DNA of 13,671 nt, from contig JADGJH010000863.1 in assembly GCA_027596945.1 (NCBI GenBank), forward strand, positions 1 through 13,671, read 5' to 3'. The translations under genes and the position numbers were made by a program. Shown piece by piece: positions 1 through 8,743 of the stretch (its first letter is position 1; every line of letters begins with the position of its first letter). This DNA is from Physocladia obscura. Lineage: Eukaryota; Chytridiomycota; Chytridiomycetes; Chytridiales; Chytriomycetaceae. The notes beneath the pieces are model-generated. The model had not been told where the DNA came from and made no database searches. It worked only from the letters and a program-made list of their open reading frames with translations.

Positions 1-1420
1 GACCACAATATGCCACAATAGTTCACTACATACATTTACGGGAATTCCAATATTTTTTTTCTATCAATCTTTTTGAAGTCAGCTGTAAATAAATCTTGCA
101 TTTTCCTCCCCATACAAAACTTTCTTGTATTAATACAAAAACTTCTGCTTAATGACAGAAACTGCAAGTTCACTGTTTGTTTTTTTACTTTTTAAACAAA
201 TTGAACAATTTCTTTCAATAAAGAGTGAATTCATCCTTCAATAGCACTTGAATCCTTTTATACTTTAACATGCCTAACTTGCCATATTCAGATAGATGAC
301 TCACAGAAAGCAACAAGGTTGTTGTGGCTGGGAATATTTCACTATACCTCGAAAATTCCTTGCCAATCAATAAGTTGTTAACATGATTGGTTCATCTGAC
401 ATGAAATTCTTGTTAAAACATCAAGTATTGAAACATGCAAGTAACTTAGAGCTAACCAAATGGCCAGTAATTGTGGAACAAATAATCAGCCAAAATTATA
501 TGAAGTCTCTATTTTCAATAAACCAGATTTTTTGAGGCTCTTTCAGACAAATAGAAAGACTACTCAGAGATGCAAAACAAACAAAGAAGTTTAAATGAAA
601 CAATGCCAGAAGACTCAATCCAGATTTTCAATGGTCCTTCAAATGGAATAGACAGATTTTAATTAATCCAGATACTGGTGATGGAAATTCGATCATCAAT
701 CTAGTTTTCTCCTAGAATTTTTTAGAGTTTTCTCAAGCCTTCCATTACTTTCAAGAACTCAAAAACAACACATGCAATTTCAAACCACTTTCTGACCACT
801 TTCAAACCATTTTTCTTTTTTTTTTTTCTTTCTATTCCAACAGCTACTTGAACCCAAATTCTTTCCTTTATTTTATCATTGGTCTTATTAAATAGAACTA
901 AGTATTTATTAAATATTACACTTCCACTCTAACTATAACTCATACTTCCATCTTAAACTCTTATCATTTAGTGCTGAGATGAAAAATATTGAATAGTTGA
1001 CTCAAGCCAAAGCTACCAGCAACCTTACTATTATTTTTCTACAACTTACTGGAACCTTATGCTTGCTCTCCAGGTACTATTTTGCAATTTGTTTCAACTG
1101 GAATGCCAACAGGTCAAATAAATTCAAGTTTTGCTAGAAAAAAAGATTGATCTGATAAAACTCCATAAGTTTAACAGCTATTCAGTTTTCTCATAATTTT
1201 CAGTATTAAAGTGTGTTTGATTTACAAGTTTCAGCTTCTATCACAGAGTTCACTCCTTAAGAATTTAAATAATGTTAATTATTTTTGAAGGCTCAACAAG
1301 TAGAAGAATATTCAAATGGAATTAAGTTAAAAAAATAGTCAATACTTAGTTTTCAACATCTGAATCAAATCAAACAGGTAAAAAAATCTTTTGAAATGAG
1401 AGATCAGGTTGACTATTGAA

Positions 1421-1564
1421 TTTTATTATTCACTTTCTGAAGATTGAATGTTGGGGATTTGGACAGCATTGGCAATTCAGTGATGAACCTGCACAAAATC
1501 CCGAAATGTTCATGAACACTGACACTCGCAACCCATCCCAAGTACAATAAAATAAATAATAAAC
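1421..1564. repeat. Degenerate repeat, copy A
   Basis: First of two related units. Its core TTGGGGATTTGGACAG at 1451-1466 is identical in copy B. The unit ends in a nearly identical AT-rich tail (1534-1564) with ATCCCAAG followed by ACAATAAAATAAATAAT. The middle has diverged but keeps AATTCAGT and ACAAAATCCC in the same order. Copy spacing is about 204 bp, so both copies lie in the same minus-strand open frame (1413-1742). That open frame is better explained by the repeat than by a gene. Confidence 0.7.
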
Positions 1565-1604
1565 AATTTGACAATGTTTTAATTGAGGTGTATAAATAGC
1601 TAGG

Positions 1605-1763
1605 ATTATTTGATTTCTGGAGATAGCAGTGTGGTGTTTTGAGAGGGCAGTGGATTGGGGATTTGGACAGAGGTGGGAATTCAGTAACAATTTGTGAATT
1701 GCCAACAAAATCCCCAAATATCTGCAAACCTATCCCAAGCACAATAAAATAAATAATTAAACA
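1605..1763. repeat. Degenerate repeat, copy B
   Basis: Second unit of the pair, in the same orientation as copy A. The 16-bp core is at 1655-1670 and the AT-rich tail at 1731-1763. An extra stretch of about 20 bp before the core (around 1630-1653) is not matched in copy A. No target-site duplication or terminal inverted repeat was seen, so the element class is unknown. Confidence 0.7.
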
Positions 1764-1988
1764 CTCCTTGTATTTCTACTATTGATGAATCTGGACAGTT
1801 GACAAACATGGGGTATCTGTATTTGTTTTGTCTCTTTGTTTGGGGGTGTTGTTTTGTTGCTGTGCTTCTTCAGTTGTTCAATAATGTATTCTTATTAAAT
1901 ATGTATTTATTGAAAGCAATCACTAGATAAAGAAAGCAAAGGATGATATAGAAAAGCACCTACACTCAATAAAAATAAAGTCAGGAGA

Positions 1989-3058
1989 TTAAATATGTCT
2001 TGCAATTATTTCAAAGAAAGGATACAGCAAATCACAATCAACCAATATCAAAACCATGTGCTTCAACAGGCGCTGAACAAGGTTTTTCACAAGATCGACA
2101 TTGCAGGGCTGGTCGTGAACTCGGCGGACATTGTCTGGACCAATACCACATTTATGTGGATCAACAGTCATTGAACTAGACATGTCAATCAGAAACATTG
2201 TTTCAAGGTGCTTAGAGCCACGTTGAAGTTCATCAGCAAGGTTATGTAGCATTTTTCTTCGGCTTTCGTTGACTTTATGGGGCATCCAGTGAGAATATCC
2301 ACGGGATTTTGTCTCAATAGAAAGGGACGATTCGTGTGGACTTGCGTACAGAGAAGTTGCACGCTGAATGCCACGTTGTAAAAAATCATATCTGTCAAAG
2401 TAACGGGGTTGAATCTAAGCGGAAGAATTGGATCCGGAGAAATAGGAATGCAGTCAATTTTCAGATGATTCAAGAGGTAATAAAGTCGTTCTTCGGCTGG
2501 GTTCAAAAATTCCGTTTCTCTCAGAAAAATGTAAGGGTATGTTTCTCCGAGAGTTCTGTTTTTAGACCAAGTCTCGGAAATAGATTCACAATAGCCTTGC
2601 TTGAACAATTTGAGGTAAGTGGCAGGTTTCGATTGCCTCAAATCAAGCCAGTGATCAACCATATGTGTGTTGATCCAGTACTGCATGACAATTTTATTAA
2701 CACGCGAGTCAGGAGGACCCCAACGCTTTAATTCAGCAGCATTAATTTTCGCATTGAAATTGCCAATGTTACCAATCAACTTGCTGAATTTGTGCTCAAG
2801 AAGTGGGTTTCAATGAACGGCTTGGCCACAGCTACTGCCTTCGCTATGGCTAATATTTTCAGAATAATCAAACTTGTTGTCGCGATTTTTGTTTTTCTTC
2901 AGGTCTTTCACATCAGCCGCAGATTCAAAATCGTGCGCTGGGGAATAACCGGGAAGGACCTCTTCATCAGCAGCAGAGGCTATCTGCGGAAGCGAAGATC
3001 CGCCGTCTTCAAGTTCGCTAGATTCAAATTGTCGTCCGTTCAGGTTCAGGTCTGCCAT
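1989..3058 (-). pseudogene. Decayed vWA-domain protein gene
   Basis: The minus-strand ATG at 3058 opens an acidic, Ser-rich 82-codon N-terminus that stops at an in-frame TGA (2812-2810). The same frame then continues for about 130 codons of well-structured protein (for example the run NPAEERLYYLLNHLKI). At a four-base G run on the plus strand (2405-2408) the coding signal moves to another frame, which carries a vWA start with the MIDAS-type motif DMSSS (2186-2172). That frame ends at TAA 1989, only about 46 codons past the motif, so most of the vWA fold is missing. One extra base in the G run would restore continuity across the shift. The TGA could instead lie in a short intron (donor GTTTGA upstream, acceptor TTCAG at about 2785). 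The shift and the truncation are hard to explain by splicing. Intact vWA domains bind metal-dependent protein ligands; the role of this protein is unknown. A sequencing error could account for the shift but not for the missing 3' part. Confidence 0.6.
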
Positions 3059-3409
3059 TCATTCTTCTGTAAAAAATTTTTATATTGATTGGCTTCAATC
3101 AAAAAAAAAATGAAACAGTCAAAACGTTCTTTGGCGTCCTGTAAATAATAAGGTTCTTATAATTTAGAAGACATTCCGTAAACGCCAGTAGAAAATTCTA
3201 AAAACAATAACTACGTAATCCAAATTCCGCAAACCGACCCGGATATCTTGGTACCTAAATCAAAGCCAGAATCAATGCTCTCCTGACGGCTTTGCCCTTG
3301 CGTCAGATGGTTTCAAAATTCTTGTTCAGGGCAAATTATTGGCGAAAGATGACAATAGTCCTGTTACACATTTTTTTCTTTTCTAGTTTTATTCCATTTT
3401 TTTTTTTCT
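3059..3409. other. Intergenic region upstream of vWA gene
   Basis: This is the 5' side of the decayed vWA gene and the 3' side of the small minus-strand gene. It contains poly-A/T tracts and a short inverted repeat, CTGACG (3283-3288) with CGTCAG (3301-3306), whose arms contain TGACG/CGTCA half-sites of the bZIP type. No gene is supported. A plus-strand open stretch around 3223-3360 lacks a start codon and convincing partners. Confidence 0.4.
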
Positions 3410-4029
3410 TCAAAAATCAGCGTTTCTGCGGTATCTAGCCGCCATACGAATGCGCTGCAGCTCAAGTATTTCCAGCTGGTGAAGAGGATTGAAAGATTTG
3501 AAAGAAAACCTAGAGCGCGTTTTGAGTCTCATAAACGATGTCGTTAAGTCTCCGATAACTGTCAAAAATGTATTATTATTTTGTTTTTATTTTATTATGA
3601 TTAATCTGGAAAAATGCATGAAGTAAAATTTCAATATGTCGTGCGTTAAAAAAAGCAGATTTTATTGGACCACACAAAGGTATATTGTTACCTGAATAAA
3701 TGTTTGATCCGACAACAGGTGTTACTGAAACGACACGATTTTGCACCTTACGGGCCACTTAGAGACGTCTGGATTCTAATTTTGGACGCGGATGAAAAGA
3801 AAGAGGGTTCTTTAATGATTATTGATCAGTGATTAATGTTTGTTGAACTCTTGGCCCAAAAGTAAAGTTGTACACTTTTTTTACGTGGGCGTTGTAATTG
3901 TAGTGTAAGGTTGTGATTGGGTTTAAATGTGGTGGAGTGTTCACCGTAGATATTGCAAATGAAGAATGCAATGGCACCAAATTTGTCGTCATATTGTATT
4001 TGGAAGATGCGCGTCGGCTTTGATTGCAT
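3410..4029 (-). CDS. Small three-exon gene, unknown function
   Basis: I do not recognise this protein. The model has exons 4029-3885, 3757-3692 and 3558-3410 with introns 3884-3758 (GTAAAA...TAAG) and 3691-3559 (GTAACA...GACAG). Both introns are phase 1, the exons join without a stop, and they encode 119 residues. The first exon looks soluble and mixed (QIQYDDKFGAIAFF). The end is strongly basic and predicted helical (LHQLEILELQRIRMAARYRR), which suggests a coiled-coil or nucleic-acid-binding tail; that is inference. The codon pattern in this frame is more protein-like than in the overlapping longer frame 3819-4304, which reads as a membrane-type shadow. The start is uncertain: an upstream exon around 4140-4290 is possible. 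There, CTAAC followed by AAAG just downstream of the proposed ATG would serve as an acceptor. It is divergent from PEX19, with 297 bp between the two ATGs. Confidence 0.42.
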
Positions 4030-4326
4030 AAGTTAGTGATAGTCACAATCTCGCGTCCAAGTTCACTGATTAAGATGTAAACAAACTTAGTGAAGTAAAG
4101 AGTGACATTAGTTGATTTAGTGGATTTCCAATTAATATTAGTGTTTGCAAGAACAGTAGCCAAGTTGAGAATTGCCAACGCTGAAGCGAACATGGTGGAT
4201 AATATTAGCATAACTATCAGGAACGTATTTCCGCAAGAAACTATTCTGGTGGAGTTTTGCCAATAACTTTGAAATGAGATATTGGAAACAAGAAAAAGAA
4301 ACAAAGTAAGTAGTTAAGAGAATAGA
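4030..4326. promoter_or_regulatory. Probable bidirectional promoter, small gene/PEX19
   Basis: This is the interval between the divergent start codons of the small minus-strand gene and PEX19. If both models are right it must hold both promoters and 5' leaders. No TATA box or named transcription factor site stands out. Open frames on the minus strand here could mean that the small gene has another 5' exon. Confidence 0.3.
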
Positions 4327-5520
4327 ATGGATGACGATCTTGACGGTAATGACTTTCAAATATCCAATGCATCCAATGCATCCAATCAACCACAAACGTA
4401 TTAACTCTGTTACATTTGGAATCTATTAAAGATATTCTTGATGAGCTTGCAACAAATGCCAAACCAACAAGCTCAAAACCACTAAGTTCGTCAGATAACA
4501 AAGCACGCCCGTACAATGTGAACAATACATACGTTAATAAGAATGCAAATACTGCATATGTTAATGCGAATGCGAATGCGGATGAAGAGTTTGAACGCCA
4601 GCTCGCACTGGGAATGGAGAAACTGCTCACAGGGCTTGCAGCCGCCGATGCGCAATCGCCAGACTCATCTTTGGAAAGTATCGATTCGACCAAAGTGAAG
4701 GAAACAATGGACGCGCTGCTCGGCTCGATCGGGGCAAAAAAATCACCTACAGCAAAGGTGTCGAAGGCGAATCAATTAAGTTCTAGCAAATCTCAACAAT
4801 CAGCCACCGCCTCCGTCGACCCGACTTTTGATTTCCATGCTGCTATATCCGATACCCTCTCGCAACTCAAAGATTCAAAAGAAAAAGTCGAGGTGATGAG
4901 AGATTTGTTGGGACGAGGAGAATGATTTGTATTTAACAAAATTTCGCCACAGACCGAGTTAAAGGAAAATCCAGCCGATGTTCCTGAGGATATGGAGGCT
5001 ATGATGAAAGAATTAGAGGAAATGATGGGCTCTGCTGAGTTCGAAGATATGTTTGGTGATGTTATGGGGCAATTGATGTCGAGGGATTTGCTATATGAAC
5101 CAATGAAAGACCTTGCGACAAAGGTAATAGACTGCCATCTTGAATTCATTAAAGAACCACTGAGTCGAAATTACGAATCGTAACGATTCAATACACACTT
5201 TTTTTTCTGCCTCTTCATAGTACCCAGAGTATCTGGCTGAAAATCAATCATCTCTATCGCGCGAAGATTACGCACGCTTCGAATTGCAAAACAACATTGT
5301 GTCTCAAATCATTCAAATCTACGATGACCCTGCAATTACTGGTGACACTGAACAAAAACGCGTCGCCGATTTAATGCAAAAGATGCAAGAACTGGGAAAC
5401 CCGCCGGAAGGAATGATGGCGGATATTGCACCTGGATTTGAAATGGGACCTGATGGATTGCCAAAACTCCCGGCTGGGATTCCGGGTGTCGAAGGGAATC
5501 CTGATTGTAACATCATGTGA
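4327..5520 (+). CDS. PEX19: Peroxisomal biogenesis factor 19
   Basis: Cytosolic chaperone and import receptor for peroxisomal membrane proteins; it docks on PEX3 at the peroxisome membrane. The four-exon model is 4327-4345, 4432-4892, 4953-5123 and 5221-5520, giving 316 residues, close to the usual length of about 300. The 19-nt first exon encodes MDDDLD and joins in phase 1 to ATATTC, giving MDDDLDDILDELA, the acidic N-terminus typical of the family and the PEX3-binding end. Residues about 30-60 are Asn/Ala-rich low complexity. The conserved C-terminal cargo-binding region starts near residue 170 (MKELEEMMGS, DLLYEPMKDLATKYPEYL). The last four residues are CNIM, a CaaX farnesylation box, and farnesylation is known to strengthen cargo binding. 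Introns are 86, 60 and 97 nt. Intron 1 carries a 9-bp tandem repeat. A start at an internal codon would lose the conserved N-terminus, so the spliced model is preferred. Confidence 0.93.
4362..4386 (+). repeat. 9-bp tandem repeat in PEX19 intron 1
   Basis: ATCCAATGC occurs twice in full (4362-4370, 4371-4379), followed by a partial third copy ATCCAAT (4380-4386). It lies inside the first PEX19 intron, 16 bases after the donor, so it does not affect the protein. Such arrays commonly vary in copy number by slippage. Confidence 0.85.
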
Positions 5521-5705
5521 AGAAAAGAAAGAAAAAAACCACCCTCGAAAGACACGAACAACCAATTAAAAAAAGAAACGAAAATTAAGGGTTTTGTTTA
5601 ATAATTTTCCAAGTCAAATGATTCATACGTTTTGTTTGTCAGTGAATAATTTGCGCAGAATTCTTAATAACAGTTTTTCTTTCAAAAATACTCTCAAACT
5701 CAACA

Positions 5706-7256
5706 ATGCTTTTCCTTCGCCCGCTGATGACAAACCGTCAGCTTTTTTCGACGGTATCAACAACAGCAACTTTGAAAGACATTGTCGCGGCCGCAACGAC
5801 CGTTTCACTTTCATCGCACCGAAAGCAAATCCCGGCCAACAAAGATTTGGTGTTTGGTAAAACGTTTGCCGACCATATGCTCGACGTGAACTGGGACAGC
5901 AAGAACGGATGGGCGGCACCGGAAATTAAACCGTATGGTAACTTGAGTCTTGCACCGAGTGCGACTGTGTTTCATTATGGTGTTGAATGTTTTGAGGTTT
6001 GTTGTTTTTTTTCTTCTTTCTTTTATTTCTTATAGGGTAGCAAAGAATTTTCGCTTTGAACGTGCAGTTGTTGCAGAGTTTTTCAGAGATTTGTATTCCG
6101 GGATAGTCCGGAAATTTTTTTTTCTAAAGGACTATTTTCAACGAAAGAAATAATAAATAAATAAAAACAGGGTATGAAAGCTTACAAAGATAAATCCGGC
6201 TCAATCCGCTTGTTCCGCCCCGACATGAATATGAACCGACTCTTCCGGTCCTGTCAACGACTTGCACTTCCGGAATTCAATAAAGACGAGCTTCTTAAAT
6301 CCATTGAGCAATTGCTGCTTATTGACGAGAGGTGGATTCCTAGTGAACGCGGGTACTCTTTGTATATTAGACCGACTGCCATCGCTACGCAGGAATCTCT
6401 TGGTGAGATGTTTTTTGTTTTTTTGTTTTTGCTTTTTCGTTCATTTTTTCTTGATCGACAAGTATTAACTTCTCATTTTTATTTTATTTTTTCAATTTCT
6501 CCATTTTTATTGTTGCGTTTTTGGAAAAGGTGTCGGATCTTCATCGAACGCAAAAATTTTTGTAATCACCTGCCCAGTCGGACCATACTACAAAACCGGA
6601 TTCGCAGCCGTTAGCCTCAGCGCGACCTCTCACTACGTGCGCGCCTGGCCTGGCGGCACCGGGGACAGCAAAATCGGGGGTAACTACGCGTGTGGCATCC
6701 GCCCTCAGCTCGAAGTCGCCCAGCATGGATACGCGCAAAACCTTTGGCTCTTTGGACCTAATGATAATCTCACTGAAGTCGGAACCATGAATTTATTTCT
6801 ATTTTGGATAAATAAGGCTGGGCAACGGGAGCTTGTTACGCCGCCGTTGGATGGAACAATTTTGCCTGGTGTTACGAGGGATTCTATTTTGAATTTAGCA
6901 AGAACATGGGGGGAGTTTGAGGTTATTGAGAGGCCCGTGACTATGCCGGAGGTAAAACAAAAAAAAAATTAAAAAAAAAAATACAGCTAAAGGTACATTT
7001 AATCATTTTATGACTTGATCAGGTTATAGAAGCACTGAAAGAGAAACGACTGCTTGAAATGTTTGGTGCTGGTACAGCTGCAATTGTCTCGCCAATTAAA
7101 AATATTGGATACAAGGGTACTGATTATGCTATCCCGTTAGACCCGTCGGACCCGACAAGTCAGGCGGGAAAGCTCACGAAGCGGTTTGCTGATACTATTA
7201 TGGGAATTCAGTACGGAGAGATTCCACATGAATGGAGCGTTGTTGTGAAGCAATAA
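5706..7256 (+). CDS. Branched-chain amino acid aminotransferase
   Basis: PLP-dependent class IV (fold type IV) aminotransferase that interconverts Leu, Ile and Val with their 2-oxo acids using glutamate/2-oxoglutarate. Exons are 5706-5996, 6171-6402, 6530-6951 and 7023-7256, giving 392 residues, the usual length. Introns (174, 127 and 71 nt) are T- or A-rich. Splicing produces the family signatures HYGVECFEGMKAY across junction 1 and PVGPYY after junction 2. The PLP lysine is K222 in GGTGDSKIGGNYACG, and EVGTMN follows in exon 3. The first 25 or so residues (MLFLRPLMTNRQLFSTVS) are Arg/Ser/Thr-rich without acids, as in a mitochondrial presequence. A second ATG at codon 8 could give a shorter leader. 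The mitochondrial-type assignment (yeast Bat1-like rather than Bat2-like) rests only on this leader. An AATAAA overlaps the stop codon. The gene starts 185 bp after PEX19. Confidence 0.95.
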
Positions 7257-7257
7257 A
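7252..7257 (+). terminator. Candidate poly(A) signal overlapping the BCAT stop
   Basis: AATAAA overlaps the TAA stop of the aminotransferase gene. A signal this early would give almost no 3' UTR unless a later AT-rich site (about 7270-7320) is used instead. This is a motif match only. Confidence 0.3.
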
Positions 7258-7430
7258 ATTTAATCTGAACTGTCTTGACTTAACATAATTTGTTGTTTTT
7301 TATTTTCAAATAATAATAAGCACATTGGTGAATAGATTCTGGTAGGTTTTTTTCTTTAATATTGTGTCAGATTTCTTTCACTATTTCACTAAATCGTTAG
7401 GGGGAAAATTAGCTTGCCTTTTTTAGTAAT

Positions 7431-7638
7431 CTACATTACCCCCACACAGATCCAATAATTTCTCCAGAATTCATTCTCAAAAGCCTCGTTTTGCACCGTA
7501 ATATCCATTTTTAAGCCATGGTTTTCTCCTCGGAAGATGCCAAAACATACTGATGTTGCAATCCACTTGATTCACATCAAGTCCGTGGACTTTCTTAATT
7601 TCGTAAACAATATTCGAGAGAATTTTCCGGAAGAATGA
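7431..7638 (-). pseudogene. Degenerate coding remnant, unknown protein
   Basis: A 53-codon minus-strand frame (7638-7480) reads as a balanced soluble protein with a Trp/Tyr/Arg-rich part (MFWHLPRRKPWLKNGYYGAK). It stops at a TGA formed at a four-base A run on the plus strand (7479-7482). Removing one base there would keep the frame open for about 16 more codons with the same character, to TAG at 7431. No start codon fits. A possible splice acceptor (TTTTCAG, 7670-7664) lies upstream but leads into a different frame. I do not recognise the family. This looks like a gene fragment with a small indel. A terminal exon of an undetected gene, or chance, are the alternatives. Confidence 0.35.
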
Positions 7639-7694
7639 TCAATGGAAAAAAAAGCAAGATCTCCTGAAAATGTAAAATTTTCCAGCTATTGAAT

Positions 7695-7718
7695 AATAGC
7701 ATTTTGCTCTCAAACACC
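7695..7718 (+). repeat. 24-bp direct repeat, copy 1
   Basis: AATAGC followed by ATTTTGCTCTCAAACACC. It matches copy 2 at 23 of 24 positions. It is 128 bp upstream of the ATG of the membrane-protein gene and could be a regulatory element or a duplication footprint. Confidence 0.8.
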
Positions 7719-7783
7719 AAGGTATGAACTTCACATTTTATTTCTTCAGCTTTACTTTATTTTGTATTTGGATCATCAAAAAA

Positions 7784-7807
7784 AATAGTATTTTGCTCTC
7801 AAACACC
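7784..7807 (+). repeat. 24-bp direct repeat, copy 2
   Basis: AATAGT followed by ATTTTGCTCTCAAACACC, with a single C/T difference from copy 1, 89 bp away start to start. It ends 38 bp before the ATG of the downstream gene, so it is probably in the 5' leader or core promoter. Confidence 0.8.
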
Positions 7808-7845
7808 GGATTAATACAGTAAAATACACGTTGTCAAACTTAAAC

Positions 7846-8743
7846 ATGTCGACATTTTTTTACGAGGCCATTTTGGCCGGAATGATTCTGGAAGTGGCAA
7901 TAAATGGTTTAGTTGAAACAGTGCTACAGTTGGCGGAGAACAAGAATTTTGTGACTGTGGCTGCTCTGCTTCTCATTGGAAACTCATCAATTATTGTGGC
8001 TACATTAACAAATTTATATGCTTCTAGTTTGATTGAAGATATCTGCCAGAGTGTACTGTTTGTAAATAACTTCTCAACTCATTTATTCTTGTTGGCGTTT
8101 GGTATTGCGCTTTTTTTTCGCTTTTTTTAATATTATTCGTAATTACAAGTTATTTTTTGAATCAACTTGCTACAAGATTCATTGGTTCTATTCAAATCTT
8201 ATCACGTCGCAAACAAAAGTAAATGGTTGCTTCGGTTCTATTTGTTAATTCTCATGAATCGTGTGATTTGGGCAATCTGGGATCTAGCCGAATCTGGCGG
8301 AGAGTGGATAGCCAATTCATGTAATTACAACCAATACGTGATAACGGGGCTCGGCTACAATTCCAGTGACATTATTTTGGATTCTATTTCAACTATAACT
8401 GGTCTTGTAATTGCATTCCGTAAATTCAACACCAGCTCATCATATATTCGCGGAATGATATTGAAAACAGGTATAATTTGAACTAAATATTTTTGAATTC
8501 TCATTTTATTTTTAATTGCAATATCTTGAAACAGTCTTGCGATCAATTGTTGTTGTTATTTTTAGCTCTATTGTTATGTATGCAAACTTTTTCTGGACCG
8601 ATTCGCTCTCCATTGATATTGTCAGCAATGGACAAATTTACGCGATTGCACGCATGCTTAACTTGGATTTACTTGTGATAAGTTTATCAAAGAAACAACG
8701 ACGAATGGAATTGGAACAGGAAAAAATTAGTTTTGGATATTGA
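7846..8743 (+). CDS. Seven-helix membrane protein, function unknown
   Basis: Exons are 7846-8101, 8177-8470 and 8535-8743 (introns of 75 and 64 nt, both phase 1), giving 252 residues. Seven hydrophobic segments can be placed by eye at about 7-29, 35-58, 69-91, 102-120, 150-166, 184-204 and 218-234, although the first and fifth are weak. There is a short N-terminus and a charged C-terminal tail (SKKQRRMELEQEK). Cys67 lies just before segment 3 and Cys134 in the loop between segments 4 and 5. This is the layout of the conserved disulfide in many seven-helix receptors. Segment 3 ends in FDSLVLFKSYHV. Asn-X-Ser/Thr sites occur in predicted loops. No recognised receptor, transporter or channel signature is visible, so receptor-like is only a topology inference. 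The start chosen is the first ATG (MSTFFYEAI); an upstream TTG in the same frame is not credible. AATAAA occurs at 8766. Confidence 0.75.

Larger units (their letters stand above)
1..1988. other. AT-rich gene-poor region
   Basis: No gene can be supported here. The DNA is AT-rich with many homopolymer runs, for example the T-run near 822-830. It holds a two-copy degenerate repeat, listed separately, and a plus-strand frame (about 377-845) that is unusually poor in stops but still broken by TGA at 533 and 596 and TAG at 713. It lies directly downstream of the truncated vWA gene, where the missing 3' half of that gene would be expected. It may therefore be inserted or decayed sequence; that is inference. 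Confidence 0.6.
7257..7845. other. BCAT to membrane-protein gene intergenic region
   Basis: Apart from the minus-strand coding remnant and the 24-bp direct repeats listed separately, this is AT-rich sequence. It holds the 3' end of the aminotransferase transcript and the promoter of the membrane-protein gene. No other gene was seen. Confidence 0.6.

Noticed and set aside
1413..1742. 109-codon minus-strand open frame
   Set aside because: It is produced by the two-copy repeat; the composition is not protein-like and no splice partner was found.
2400..2412. Programmed -1 frameshifting as an explanation of the vWA frame change
   Set aside because: The sequence TTC AAC CCC GTT does not form a typical X XXY YYZ slippery heptamer, and the gene has other defects, so decay or sequencing error is simpler.
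2336..2731. 131-codon plus-strand open frame
   Set aside because: It is the antisense shadow of the vWA gene, whose minus-strand reading is far more protein-like.
2813..2860. Selenocysteine or stop read-through at the TGA 2812-2810
   Set aside because: No supporting stem structure or context was seen; a nonsense change or a missed short intron is simpler.
3283..3306. CTGACG/CGTCAG inverted repeat as a terminator or structured RNA
   Set aside because: Only a 6-bp stem with a 12-nt loop; could equally be paired bZIP half-sites or chance.
3223..3370. Plus-strand open stretch with protein-like wording (CSPDGFALASDGFKI)
   Set aside because: No start codon, no donor that joins in phase to a credible exon, and the downstream region is better explained by the minus-strand small gene.
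3819..4304. 161-codon minus-strand open frame with hydrophobic N-terminus
   Set aside because: It has no early ATG (the first in-frame ATG is at 4211) and overlaps the small three-exon gene, whose frame has the better protein-like composition and matching splice phases.
4241..4693. 150-codon minus-strand open frame opposite PEX19
   Set aside because: Antisense shadow of PEX19 exon 2; Ser/Ala/Phe-rich translation arises from the Asn/Ala repeat on the other strand.
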